Assembly: GCA_017398765.1 (NCBI GenBank)
Contig: JAFQEY010000083.1
Location: 1 to 47,809 of the forward strand
DNA length: 47,809 bases
Reading direction: 5' to 3'
Source: Akkermansia sp.
Lineage (GTDB): Bacteria > Verrucomicrobiota > Verrucomicrobiia > Verrucomicrobiales > Akkermansiaceae
The notes beneath the pieces were generated by a model, which made no database searches, was not told where the DNA came from, and worked only from the letters and a program-made list of their open reading frames with translations. Both the position numbers and the translations under genes were made by a program. Every line of letters starts with the position of its first letter. Position 1 is the first letter of the stretch. Shown here in pieces: positions 18,588 through 26,624 of this stretch.

Positions 18588-18814
18588 GGCAGCGGGTCAA
18601 TGCCCAGCCCAAGCCGCACCGCTACATACAGCAGGCACACCACGCAAAGTGTGCCTGCCAGCGCACGCATAACCTTGGTTAGTAGCCAGATGCCCAGCAG
18701 AACTGCCCCGATGATACCTGCCAGGGATGCATCTGTGGCGGGTAGCATGTTGTTAAGTTCCGGCAGGCTGATTCCCCCGAACAGGCGGGAGCACATTTCA
18801 CTGAAGTCAAACAT
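18572..18814 (-). CDS. Small integral membrane protein
   Basis: 80 residues with a hydrophobic stretch at about 31-48 (LAGIIGAVLLGIWLLTKV) and a second at about 52-70 (LAGTLCVVCLLYVAVRLGLG), so probably two membrane helices. The family is not recognised. It begins 2 bp after the rnz stop codon, which implies translational coupling and co-transcription with rnz. Its last 16 bp overlap the end of the convergent SecD-like gene. Confidence 0.65.
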   Translation of the reverse strand: MFDFSEMCSRLFGGISLPELNNMLPATDASLAGIIGAVLLGIWLLTKVMRALAGTLCVVCLLYVAVRLGLGIDPLPYLLP

Positions 18815-18816
18815 GA

Positions 18817-19731
18817 CTACTCTTCATCAAACGTGAGCGTTTTTGTCCACCCATCGCGCGGGGTGAACGTGTTGGGAAAAATGGCGCGGGCGGTATCGCG
18901 GAATGCTTTGGGGTTGGGCAGAGAGGGACTGTAGTGGGTGAGCCACAGCTCGCGCACGCCGCCGGCATCTGCCGCCAGCCGGGCTGCCTCACTGAACAGC
19001 ATGTGGCGGTTTTCCTGTGCCTTGGGCAGCATGTCATCCTCTCCGTACATCCCCTCGCAGATGAATAAATCCGAATCTGCAGCGGCGGCGGCGATGCCCG
19101 GTGTGGGGCGAGTGTCTGTGCAATAAGTCAACTTCAGCCCCCGGCGGGCGGGACCAAGCACCATTTCCGGAGTGTAGGTTTTGCCCTCGTGCTCAATCGT
19201 TTCTCCCTTTTGCAGCCTGTTCCAAAAGGGCAGGGGTATGCCCAGTTCTCGCGCGCGGGCGGCATCGAAACGCCCGGCTCGCGGCAGCGTAAAGCTGTAG
19301 CCATAGCAGGGTACCCCGTGGTTGACGCGGAACGCGCGGATATCACATTCCAGAAAAAACATCAGCTCTTCCTCTGTTTCCAATTCGCTCACGCGGATAC
19401 CGAACGGCAGATTGGGGGCGATGCTGCGCAGTGCATGCACCGCCCGCTCCGTACCCACCGGCCCCACGATGGACAGTTCCTCTGTGCGCCCCTGATTACC
19501 CATGGTCAGCAGTAGTCCGGGGAGCCCGGAAATGTGGTCTGCATGCAGGTGGGTGAAGAGTATTTTATCTACCGGTTTGAGCGTTACTCCTGCCCGCTGG
19601 GCAGCAATCTGGGTGCCTTCCCCACAGTCTATCAGCACGGAGTGCCCCTTGTAGCGCACCATCAGAGAGGTGAGCCAGCGATTCATCAGCGGCAGTGTGC
19701 CGCCGGTTCCCAGCAGACATATATCCAGCAC
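18817..19731 (-). CDS. rnz: Ribonuclease Z (tRNA 3' endonuclease)
   Basis: A 304-residue metallo-beta-lactamase-fold enzyme that cuts tRNA precursors after the discriminator base. The zinc motif FTHLHADHISGLPGLL gives His61, His63, Asp65 and His66. GTGGTLP at the N-terminus, VNHGVPCYGYSF, YCTDTRPT and the late LTHYSP histidine complete the RNase Z pattern. The length is typical of the short form. The start is a GTG at 19731 (MLDICLLGTGG). Both tRNA genes in this window lack an encoded CCA, which fits a need for this enzyme. It lies 93 bp behind argH and has its own possible promoter. The small membrane protein follows after 2 bp. Confidence 0.93.
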   Translation of the reverse strand: MLDICLLGTGGTLPLMNRWLTSLMVRYKGHSVLIDCGEGTQIAAQRAGVTLKPVDKILFTHLHADHISGLPGLLLTMGNQGRTEELSIVGPVGTERAVHALRSIAPNLPFGIRVSELETEEELMFFLECDIRAFRVNHGVPCYGYSFTLPRAGRFDAARARELGIPLPFWNRLQKGETIEHEGKTYTPEMVLGPARRGLKLTYCTDTRPTPGIAAAAADSDLFICEGMYGEDDMLPKAQENRHMLFSEAARLAADAGGVRELWLTHYSPSLPNPKAFRDTARAIFPNTFTPRDGWTKTLTFDEE

Positions 19732-19737
19732 GCCGCT

Positions 19738-19767
19738 AGTGTCTCACAACAGCTCCCGTATTGTCAA
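19738..19767 (-). promoter_or_regulatory. Possible rnz promoter
   Basis: On the minus strand a perfect TTGACA (19767-19762), 18 bp, GACACT (19743-19738). The -10 is poor. It ends 6 nt before the GTG, the same short spacing seen at guaB and the 30340 gene. Confidence 0.4.
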
Positions 19768-19824
19768 GGCTAATCACTTTCTCTGACCTGTAAAAAGAAA
19801 CGCTATCCCGCCCCGGGGGCAGCT

Positions 19825-21189
19825 TCAGCTCAGCTTTTGTGTCCAGTATTCCAGGCGGCGGCGTGTGTTGTCCGGATTGGGAGCCCCGGGGTTGGTGCGC
19901 AGTGCAAAGGCTCGCTCCAGGTTGAAGACGCTGTGGACATCATCTCCGTAATCCGGGGAGATTTCGCGGAATTGCTCCGGCGTGAGCTCATTGAGCGGGG
20001 TGCAGCTGCCCACGGAAACCGCCACGGCCTTACCGACAAGCTCGTGTGCCTTGCGGAAGGGAACCCCGCGGCGCACCAGATAATCAGCTAAATCAGTAGC
20101 CAGTAGCAGCGGGTCAGACACAGCAGCCGCGCAGCGCTCCGGGTTGATGCGCATGGCGGCCACCATCTCCGCATTCACGCGCAGTGCCAGACTGACTGTT
20201 TCAAAGGAATCAAAAAGCGGCTCCTTGTCCTCCTGCAAATCACGGTTGTAGGTGAGGGGCAGTCCTTTTACCGCCACCATGACACTTACCAGATTGCCGT
20301 ACAGCCGCCCGCTCTTGCCGCGGGTCAGCTCACACACGTCCGGATTCTTCTTCTGCGGCATCAGACTGGAACCGGTGGTGTGGGCATCCGACAGGGTGCA
20401 GAAGCCGAACTCTGAGCTGCTCCACAGCACCAGATCCTCACTCATGCGCGACAGGTGTGTACCGATGACGGACAGGCAGAAGAGCGTTTCCATGATATAA
20501 TCACGGTCGGCTATGGCATCCATGGAGTTCTCCGTCACACCGTCAAAGCCCAGTTCCTCTGCTATGCCGTGGCGGTCAAGATTGATGGTCGAGCCTGCAA
20601 TGGCCCCGGAACCCAGTGGGCTGACGTTCACGCGGCGGCGGCAGTCGCTCAGGCGTTCGGCATCACGCCCCAGCATCTCCACATAAGCCAGCAGGTGGTG
20701 GCCGATGGTGACCGGTTGGGCGCGTTGCAGGTGCGTATAGCCCGGGATGCGGATATCTGCGTACTCGGAAGCCTTGAGAACGAGCGCGCGCTGCATGTCG
20801 CGCAGCAGCTCCTGGGTAGCATCTATCTGCGCGCGGCAGTACAGGCGCGTATCAGTAGCCACCTGGTCATTGCGGGAGCGGGCGGTGTGCAGCTTGGCCC
20901 CGGGGGCACCAATGCGGCGGGTCAGCTCACTTTCTATATTCATGTGCACATCCTCCAGCCGGATACTCCAGTTGAACCGCCCCTCGCGGATATCGGTCAG
21001 AATCTCTTTCAACCCGGATTCAATGGCGCAGAACTCCTCCTCCGTGAGCATGCCGGCACGCAGTTGTGCCCTTGCGTGAGCGATAGAGCCGGCAATATCG
21101 TGCTCATACAGCTTCCAATCATAAGAAACGGATTCACCGTATTTTAACACGAGATCCGCCGTTGGCTGGGAAAAACGTCCTGTCCACAT
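19825..21189 (-). CDS. argH: Argininosuccinate lyase
   Basis: ArgH cleaves argininosuccinate to arginine and fumarate, the last step of arginine synthesis, as a cytoplasmic tetramer. The protein has 454 residues, the usual length. The superfamily signature GSSLMPQKKNPD is at 273-284 and supplies the catalytic Ser loop. Also present are HTARSRNDQVATD (about 101-113), GYTHLQRAQPVTIGHH (about 150-165), and the N-terminus MWTGRFSQPTADLV. The ATG at 21189 follows a promoter whose -10 ends 9 nt upstream, so the leader should be only about 2-3 nt. No other arginine gene is adjacent. rnz is downstream on the same strand. Confidence 0.97.
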   Translation of the reverse strand: MWTGRFSQPTADLVLKYGESVSYDWKLYEHDIAGSIAHARAQLRAGMLTEEEFCAIESGLKEILTDIREGRFNWSIRLEDVHMNIESELTRRIGAPGAKLHTARSRNDQVATDTRLYCRAQIDATQELLRDMQRALVLKASEYADIRIPGYTHLQRAQPVTIGHHLLAYVEMLGRDAERLSDCRRRVNVSPLGSGAIAGSTINLDRHGIAEELGFDGVTENSMDAIADRDYIMETLFCLSVIGTHLSRMSEDLVLWSSSEFGFCTLSDAHTTGSSLMPQKKNPDVCELTRGKSGRLYGNLVSVMVAVKGLPLTYNRDLQEDKEPLFDSFETVSLALRVNAEMVAAMRINPERCAAAVSDPLLLATDLADYLVRRGVPFRKAHELVGKAVAVSVGSCTPLNELTPEQFREISPDYGDDVHSVFNLERAFALRTNPGAPNPDNTRRRLEYWTQKLS

Positions 21190-21198
21190 AACAGGTGA

Positions 21199-21227
21199 AG
21201 CTTACACCATTACGCCCTGCGGTGCAA
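21199..21227 (-). promoter_or_regulatory. argH promoter
   Basis: On the minus strand TTGCAC (21227-21222), exactly 17 bp, TAAGCT (21204-21199). The predicted start of transcription is 2-3 nt before the ATG. Confidence 0.6.
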
Positions 21228-21348
21228 GCCCTGAGTGCGTATCATACCGGGGATTTTTTTCGCCGTGTATCCTCATGCTCCTTGTGTGATATGTATCCGG
21301 AAAGTACGGAGATTCACCCGGCGTTTCTCTAATTGTGAGAGGGTTAGA

Positions 21349-21377
21349 TTGCATTAACGGGTGTTAGCTGCTAATCT
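21349..21377 (+). promoter_or_regulatory. Promoter of the 38-residue lipoprotein
   Basis: TTGCAT (21349-21354), 17 bp, TAATCT (21372-21377). The leader would be about 62 nt. Confidence 0.55.
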
Positions 21378-21446
21378 TGGCGGCACAAGGGAGGCGGTAT
21401 CACGGTGATGCCGGAATCCCACCTGAATCCAAACAGAATGAGAGAG

Positions 21447-21563
21447 ATGAAATACAGCATACTACTGACAGTTGCAGCAGTGGCTTTTGCCTCCTGCTGC
21501 CAGCAGCAACAGCAGACCCCGCCCCCGGCTCCCGTGCCGCCTCCTGTTATCATTGAGAAATAA
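21447..21563 (+). CDS. Very small predicted lipoprotein
   Basis: A 38-residue reading frame (MKYSILLTVAAVAFASC then CQQQQQTPPPAPVPPPVIIEK). It has a signal peptide, a lipobox FASC (Cys17), a Gln run and a Pro-rich tail of the kind that spans or tethers in the envelope. An in-frame ATG at 21438 would add MRE. The gene is bracketed by a well-spaced promoter (21349-21377) and a hairpin terminator (21591-21630), which makes this single-gene unit credible despite its size. Small lipoproteins of similar design occur in many Gram-negative genomes; no function can be assigned. Confidence 0.65.
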   Translation: MKYSILLTVAAVAFASCCQQQQQTPPPAPVPPPVIIEK

Positions 21564-21590
21564 TGGTGCGCTCTGCTGATTTCTGACCTG

Positions 21591-21630
21591 AAAAGTGCGT
21601 GTGCCTGAGCGGCATGCGCACTTTTCTCTT
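21591..21630 (+). terminator. Terminator of the small lipoprotein gene
   Basis: Stem AAAAGTGCG (21591-21599) pairs with CGCACTTTT (21617-21625), with an inner TGCC/GGCA pairing. A T-rich run follows. Confidence 0.75.
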
Positions 21631-21635
21631 TGTGC

Positions 21636-21664
21636 TTGCCAATTTGGTTATTTTGTGCTACAAC
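21636..21664 (+). promoter_or_regulatory. Promoter of the 144-residue lipoprotein
   Basis: TTGCCA (21636-21641), 17 bp, TACAAC (21659-21664). The -10 ends 7 nt before the ATG at 21672, so the mRNA should be leaderless. Confidence 0.5.
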
Positions 21665-21671
21665 CCGCGCC

Positions 21672-22106
21672 ATGCGTATTTATATCACTTCCATTATCGC
21701 TGCTCTGGCGTTGGCTTCCTGCTCACTGATGCCGGTGCAGACTATCACCCGCAAGGAACTGCTTACCCCCTCTACCTATAATCTGGTTGACCCTTCCTCT
21801 TACACGGATATGATGTATTATGGTGCGGATGCCACCTATGACTACTTCTCCCGCAACAGCCTGCGCTACCGCGTATTGCGCACGGAAAAGGCCATGCCGG
21901 AATCCGCTCGCTTCACCTTCAACAACTGGCAGGGCGGCAAGATGTATCGCGATTGTCTGGTGGGGGCTGCTGTCAATGCCGTTATCCCCGGAAATACGGC
22001 CGGCAACGCTGCCTCAACTCCCGCTGCCAACACCTATCAGCCCAAGACTCAGACCGGGCAGAATATCATGAACTGGCTGCAGAACAAGGCTGCCAACGCT
22101 CAGTAA
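21672..22106 (+). CDS. Predicted lipoprotein of unknown function
   Basis: 144 residues beginning MRIYITSIIAALALASC, a short signal peptide with lipobox LASC (Cys17). The mature part is polar, with aromatic-rich patches (MMYYGADATYDYFSRNSLRYRVLR) and FNNWQGGKMYRDCLVGAAVNAVIPGNTAGNAA; the second half has a Gly/Ala segment. The domain is not recognised. The frame is open upstream to 21630, but those codons overlap the promoter, and the ATG at 21672 gives the correct signal peptide. A strong terminator hairpin follows at 22131. Confidence 0.8.
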   Translation: MRIYITSIIAALALASCSLMPVQTITRKELLTPSTYNLVDPSSYTDMMYYGADATYDYFSRNSLRYRVLRTEKAMPESARFTFNNWQGGKMYRDCLVGAAVNAVIPGNTAGNAASTPAANTYQPKTQTGQNIMNWLQNKAANAQ

Positions 22107-22130
22107 ATAAATCACATTCGTTCGTAACCG

Positions 22131-22170
22131 CCGCCGGAGAAGTCGTTTGACCTCTCCGGCGGTAGTTTTT
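22131..22170 (+). terminator. Terminator of the 144-residue lipoprotein gene
   Basis: Stem CCGCCGGAGA (22131-22140) with TCTCCGGCGG (22153-22162), then TAGTTTTT. The following 22171-22322 region shows no gene or clear signal on either strand. Confidence 0.85.
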
Positions 22171-22322
22171 CCTGTTGTCGTATTCGGAATGCGATGACAA
22201 AAAGAGGCACTGAGACTCTTCGACTTATGGGGCAGAAGCGAAAGAAATTGAAAAACAACTTCAAACTTCCACAAATAACTACAAGCTTCTCTTTGACGGG
22301 GGCAAATAACGCTTTTTTGTTT

Positions 22323-23093
22323 TCAAAAATCCAGCTCTGTGCTTTGCATGGCGTCCTCGCGGGTGATGTAGGGCACGGTTCGGATGTGGCTGTTTTCAAA
22401 GCCCGGGGGTAGAAAATTCTCTGTGAAGATACAGGTAGGAGATATTTCCACGGTGTGGGGTGCCAGGGCACTCAGTGCCGCCGCGGGGACAATGGCGAGA
22501 GTCTGCGCGGAGGCGTAATCTGCAGCCTGTACCCAGTGCGCGCGCAGGGGGGATTCAAAAGCAGCGGCGTGTGCCCGCAGTGCCGGCGGGGAGATGACGG
22601 CGGCATCCGGTTCCAGGCGGCGCAGGTAGTCCTCTGCGTTGTCGGTGCGGAAGAGCCCGCTTTCCTTGTCAAGAGTGCCGCCCGGGCAGATGATTTCGTG
22701 CGGCAGGGTTGCGGCGGAGAGCTGCCGGAGCAGGGAAAGGGAGGGGGTGATGAGGGTGCAGGGTTTGTCTCTCAGCTCTGCTACCAGCGCAGCGGAGAAG
22801 GGGGAATCATCCAGCCAGAGTCTCATGCCGGGCAGGAGCTGCTGTGCTGCGAGGGCGGCTAGCCGACAATCCGGCCGGGCATTTCCGGCGGGCAAATCTG
22901 CACTGAGCGGCAGCAGGTAGCGCGCCCCGCCGTGGGTGCGCTCCAGCAGCCCCTGTGCCTGTAGTGCCACCAAATCGGTGCGGATGGTTTCATCTGTCAC
23001 GCCGAGTTCCCGTGCCAGGGTTGCGGAGCGGATGCTGCCGCGCTGTTGCAGGAGGCGGAGGATATAGGCGCGGCGTTCCTGTGCAACGTACAT
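22323..23093 (-). CDS. DeoR-family transcriptional regulator
   Basis: 256 residues. The N-terminal winged helix is typical of DeoR regulators: ERRAYILRLLQQRGSIRSATLARELGVTDETIRTDLVALQAQGLLERTHGGARYL (about residues 6-60). The rest resembles the DeoR sensor domain (GMRLWLDDSPFSAALVAEL...CTLITPSLSLLRQL...HEIICPGGTLDKESGLFRTDNAEDYLRRLEPDAAVI). The usual DSGTT phosphosugar loop is replaced by DDSPF, so the ligand may differ or be lost. It is the last gene of the leuC-leuD-unknown-deoR unit, 13 bp after the unknown gene. Whether it controls this operon is not shown by the sequence. Confidence 0.85.
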   Translation of the reverse strand: MYVAQERRAYILRLLQQRGSIRSATLARELGVTDETIRTDLVALQAQGLLERTHGGARYLLPLSADLPAGNARPDCRLAALAAQQLLPGMRLWLDDSPFSAALVAELRDKPCTLITPSLSLLRQLSAATLPHEIICPGGTLDKESGLFRTDNAEDYLRRLEPDAAVISPPALRAHAAAFESPLRAHWVQAADYASAQTLAIVPAAALSALAPHTVEISPTCIFTENFLPPGFENSHIRTVPYITREDAMQSTELDF

Positions 23094-23106
23094 GGCTCTG
23101 GAAAAA

Positions 23107-24219
23107 TCAGCGGCGGCGCAGGCGGGTGTTGAAATCTTCCAGCCGCGTTTGCAGGGCGGAGGCGGCTTCCTGCAACAGCGGAGCTGCTTCGCTCTGAATG
23201 AGCTTGGAGCCGCGCCCGGAGAGTGCCTGTACGCGCAGGATGAGGATGCTGATGCGTTTGCATGCCAGCTCCAGAGAAAATTCTTTCTGCCGGGTCAGCA
23301 GGATGGTGGCCAGAATATGGCTGACCAATCCGGCATAGTCGTTCACAAACTCCTCCGTCGTTGGGGTGGGCTGCTGGCTCAGCAGGGTCTGGTGGATAAT
23401 GGAGGTGAGGTGGGAGGTCTCCAGAAAAAGCGGGTGGTGCAGAGCTCGCTTTACCTCTGCGGCGTAGGCGGGTTCCACAAAATCCACCACTTCCCATTCC
23501 CGCGTGTTTTCTTGCGGATCCGGCGGCATCTGGGCTTCATCTTCCGCTGCTTTCTGCGCCAGTATGTCGTGCCGCCCCATGACGTAGGCCAGTGAGTTGT
23601 AGCCGTTGATTTGGTAGCGGTACTTATCGCGTATGGTGGGGAAGATGGCCATGGCCGCCTCTGCGTGGTTGAGCCGTTTGTCCCACTCGCAGGCGGGGAA
23701 ATCCGTGCGGCGTAAATCTGCCATGCCCGGGCCGTCAAAGTGCTCCATATTCCAGGCAACGTGCGCCCGCAGTGCCTCCATGTTGAGGAACATTTGCGCG
23801 TTGGCTTCTGCCCAGCTCATTTGCCACTGGGGCAGGGAAATATCAAACTCGAAGTTACTCATTTCAATGAGCACTCGGGTTTCCGGTACAAGGAAGAACT
23901 CCAGCGAGAGCACATTGGTGATGGCGCGGCGGTTGTCCTGCTCTGGCTGGCGGCGGGAGAGCGTCATATCCCCGGTACAGGTGGCTCGGGTGTCTGCTCT
24001 CAGGCCTTTGAGGACGGGGTGTTCCTGCCCGGGGTGGGGCAGGGGGCTCTTGTTGGTGAAGCTCACGCGGCAGCCGGCAATATCTGCCAGGCAGTTGCCG
24101 GTGAGCAGTATCTCAATGGGCTCTCCTTCATCTATGCCCCAGAGCTTCAGTTCAATGTAGCCGGGTGTCGTGTTGTCCACAACACCGCGGGTAATCAGGG
24201 GGGCAATTTGAGCCAGCAT
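23107..24219 (-). CDS. Conserved-looking protein of unknown function
   Basis: 370 residues, no signal peptide and no clear membrane segment, so probably cytoplasmic. The N-terminal 130 residues look beta-rich (GYIELKLWGIDEGEPIEILLTGNCLADIAGCRVSF). The rest is alpha-helical with many charged and Trp residues (LPQWQMSWAEANAQMFLNMEALRAHVAWNMEHFDGPG), ending in a possible coiled coil (LLQEAASALQTRLEDFNTRLRRR). No family is recognised. It sits between leuD (27 bp upstream) and the DeoR regulator (13 bp downstream). Oddly, a run of eight C residues on the coding strand (24228-24221) ends 1 nt before the ATG. Confidence 0.75.
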   Translation of the reverse strand: MLAQIAPLITRGVVDNTTPGYIELKLWGIDEGEPIEILLTGNCLADIAGCRVSFTNKSPLPHPGQEHPVLKGLRADTRATCTGDMTLSRRQPEQDNRRAITNVLSLEFFLVPETRVLIEMSNFEFDISLPQWQMSWAEANAQMFLNMEALRAHVAWNMEHFDGPGMADLRRTDFPACEWDKRLNHAEAAMAIFPTIRDKYRYQINGYNSLAYVMGRHDILAQKAAEDEAQMPPDPQENTREWEVVDFVEPAYAAEVKRALHHPLFLETSHLTSIIHQTLLSQQPTPTTEEFVNDYAGLVSHILATILLTRQKEFSLELACKRISILILRVQALSGRGSKLIQSEAAPLLQEAASALQTRLEDFNTRLRRR

Positions 24220-24246
24220 AGGGGGGGGGAGAGATGTGTGTTTGTT

Positions 24247-24849
24247 TTACAGAGTGGGGCAGGGAAGCTTGGCGGCCAGTGCGGCGACTTCCTGCGGAGC
24301 ATTCATCAGCTCCACCACGGCATCCCAACGTCCCTGCATGAGTGCCTCACGCGGCTCTGCCGGCATGCGGATGGGGTAGGTGGCTTCTGCGCAGCTCAGC
24401 GTCATGCTGTCTAAATCCACTGTCCAGACGGTGGCCGGTTGTTCTGCCGTGAGCGCGGTGGCTGCCAGCAAGTCCTCCCGGGCGGCACAGACGCAGGGCA
24501 GACCAATTCCGGAACTGTTGCCGAAGAAGATTTCGGCAAAGCTTTCTGCTACAATGGCTTGAATGCCGGAACGCTTGATGGCCTGTGGTGCGTGCTCGCG
24601 GGAGGAACCGCAGCCGAAATTTTCCCCCCCCAGAATAATGCAGGCTCCAGCATGCTGCGGGGCATCAATGGGGTGCCCTTTGGGGGTGCCGTCATCGTTG
24701 AATCGCTCGTCATGGAACATGGTGCCGGCCAGCTCATCGAAGGTGACACACTTGAGGAATCGTGCGGGGATGATGCGGTCTGTGTCCATGTCCGCTCCGG
24801 GAACGGGAACGGCCTTGCCGGAAATGGAAATGACTTTGTTGAGAGGCAT
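24247..24849 (-). CDS. leuD: 3-isopropylmalate dehydratase small subunit
   Basis: LeuD partners LeuC to isomerise 2-isopropylmalate to 3-isopropylmalate in leucine synthesis. 200 residues, the usual length. The swivel domain motifs are clear: PGADMDTDRIIPARFLK (about 18-34) and ILGGENFGCGSSREHAPQAIKRSGIQAIVAESFAEIFFGNSSGIGLPCV (about 72-118). It starts 29 bp after leuC. The GG codons of LGGENFG form a run of eight G residues (coding strand; 24631-24624), a possible slippage site inside an essential motif. Confidence 0.96.
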   Translation of the reverse strand: MPLNKVISISGKAVPVPGADMDTDRIIPARFLKCVTFDELAGTMFHDERFNDDGTPKGHPIDAPQHAGACIILGGENFGCGSSREHAPQAIKRSGIQAIVAESFAEIFFGNSSGIGLPCVCAAREDLLAATALTAEQPATVWTVDLDSMTLSCAEATYPIRMPAEPREALMQGRWDAVVELMNAPQEVAALAAKLPCPTL

Positions 24850-24878
24850 GTTTGGTAAAAGGGTGTTAGCTGTTCACG

Positions 24879-26291
24879 TCAGGCAATGTCGAATATTTCG
24901 CGAGGGTCGGAAACTCGGCCGGTGAGGGCGGCTGCGGCGGCCATCAGCGGGCTCATCAGCAGGGTGCGGCCTGTGGGGCTGCCCTGGCGTCCTTTGAAGT
25001 TGCGGTTACTGGTGCTGGCGCATATCTGATCACCTATCAGGCGGTCAGGGTTCATGGCCAGACACATGGAGCAGCCGGGGAGTCTCCATTCAAAGCCCGC
25101 ATCACGGAAAATCTGAGCAATGCCCTCTTCCTCACACTGCTGCGCGGTCATCTGGGAGCCGGGTACTGCCAAGGCTTTCACCCCCGGTGCGACTTTTCGC
25201 CCGGCGATGAGCGGCGCGACAGCGCGGAAGTCGGAAATGCGTCCGTTGGTGCAGGAGCCGATGAAAGCCACATCCACCGGCAATCCTTTTATGGGTTGAC
25301 CGGGGGTGAGTTTCATGTACTCCAGCGCGGTGATGTATGCCTTGCGGCTCTCGGTATCGCGGGCATCATTCGGGGAGGGTACAGAGCCGGAAATGCCTAT
25401 GTTCATGTCCGGGGAGATACCCCAGGTGACGGTAGGCTCAATCTCCTCTGCCGGGATGATGACCACATCGTCATACTCTGCATCCGCATCGCTGGCAAAG
25501 CTCTTCCAACGTTCCACCGCCGCATCCCAGTCTGCACCCTTCGGCGCATACGGGCGGCCTTTCAGGTAGGCGAAGGTCTTTTCATCCGGGTTGATATAGC
25601 CACAGCGAGCAGCCCCTTCAATGGCCAGATTGCAGAGCGTCAGACGGCCGTCCATCTCCATATTCTCAATGGCGGAGCCGCCGAACTCATACGCATAGCC
25701 CAGACCGCCGTTGGCTCCCAGTCTGCCGATGATATGCAGGGCCACATCCTTGGCCGTCACGCCGGGACGCAGCGTGCCTTCCACGCGCACATTGCGCACT
25801 TTCAACGGGCTCATGGCCAGTGTCTGCGTGGCCAGCACATCGCGCACCTGCGTGGTGCCGATACCCATGGCCACAGCACCCATGGCACCGTGCGTAGCTG
25901 TGTGGGAATCTCCGCACACAATTGTCATGCCGGGCTGCGTGATACCCAGCTCCGGACCGACCATGTGGACAATGCCCTGACGCCCGCTGGCCAGGTCAAA
26001 CAGGCGGATGCCGTGTTCCTTGCAATTGCGGCGCAGCGCATCAAGCATCGTCGCGGCGCGGGGATCGGCAAAGGGCTCACACTGATTATCCGTGGGGATG
26101 ATATGATCCACCGTGGCAAATGTGCGCTCCGGGTGCAGCACGGGCAGGTTCAGCTCGCGCAGCATGGCGAATGCCTGGGGTGAGGTCACCTCATGCATCA
26201 GATGAGTAGCGATGAACAGCTGCGTACGACCGTCCGGCAGTGTGCCGACCGTGTGCGCCTCCCATACTTTCCGGTATAATGTCTTGCCCAT
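24879..26291 (-). CDS. leuC: 3-isopropylmalate dehydratase large subunit
   Basis: A 470-residue aconitase-family enzyme carrying the [4Fe-4S] cluster. The cluster cysteines are visible in [14 protein letters not shown] and in [13 protein letters not shown]. Other family blocks are [44 protein letters not shown], and [33 protein letters not shown] near the C-terminus. It is the first gene of the leuC-leuD-unknown-deoR unit. The ATG at 26291 follows a well-spaced promoter with a leader of about 10 nt, so there is no room for a leucine leader-peptide attenuator. leuA and leuB are not in the window. Confidence 0.97.
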   Translation of the reverse strand: MGKTLYRKVWEAHTVGTLPDGRTQLFIATHLMHEVTSPQAFAMLRELNLPVLHPERTFATVDHIIPTDNQCEPFADPRAATMLDALRRNCKEHGIRLFDLASGRQGIVHMVGPELGITQPGMTIVCGDSHTATHGAMGAVAMGIGTTQVRDVLATQTLAMSPLKVRNVRVEGTLRPGVTAKDVALHIIGRLGANGGLGYAYEFGGSAIENMEMDGRLTLCNLAIEGAARCGYINPDEKTFAYLKGRPYAPKGADWDAAVERWKSFASDADAEYDDVVIIPAEEIEPTVTWGISPDMNIGISGSVPSPNDARDTESRKAYITALEYMKLTPGQPIKGLPVDVAFIGSCTNGRISDFRAVAPLIAGRKVAPGVKALAVPGSQMTAQQCEEEGIAQIFRDAGFEWRLPGCSMCLAMNPDRLIGDQICASTSNRNFKGRQGSPTGRTLLMSPLMAAAAALTGRVSDPREIFDIA

Positions 26292-26308
26292 AATAGTTGC
26301 TTATCCGA

Positions 26309-26337
26309 ACTGTAACATGTTCCCCGCAATCCGTCAA
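26309..26337 (-). promoter_or_regulatory. leuC operon promoter
   Basis: On the minus strand TTGACG (26337-26332), 17 bp, TACAGT (26314-26309). The rest of the 26338-26566 region shows no gene; a weak plus-strand promoter-like match (26431-26459) leads into nothing recognisable. Confidence 0.6.
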
Positions 26338-26566
26338 GATGCCGAAAGTGTCGTGCACCGCGTCATGACAGGGAAAAATGCACTTTTTCTGCAAGATGCC
26401 GATTCCTGCCCGTGTCTTGCCTACAAAAATTTGCCTTTGCCAATTTTTTAATTTGTACTGCCGTTCTACATCCCCCGGTCAGGAATTTGAACATACCAAT
26501 GTAGTGTAATCGGATGATGGAGTTTTGGGTGGGTAAAGGGAGTATTGATTGCCCGGCAAAAGAATT

Positions 26567-26597
26567 CCCCCACAGCTGCCGGGGGCAACTGCGGGGG
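26567..26597 (-). terminator. Hairpin after mdh
   Basis: A 9-bp stem (plus strand CCCCCACAG, 26567-26575, with CTGCGGGGG, 26589-26597) 27 bp after the mdh stop. On the minus strand it is followed by AATTCTTTT, a modest T tract. Confidence 0.6.
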
Positions 26598-26624
26598 AGT
26601 GAAAGTTGGGGTTGAGGAGCCGCT

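Noticed and set aside
26431..26459. Plus-strand promoter-like TTGCCT-N17-TGTACT between mdh and leuC
   Set aside because: The -10 is poor and nothing recognisable follows before the antisense mdh gene; probably chance in an AT-rich gap.
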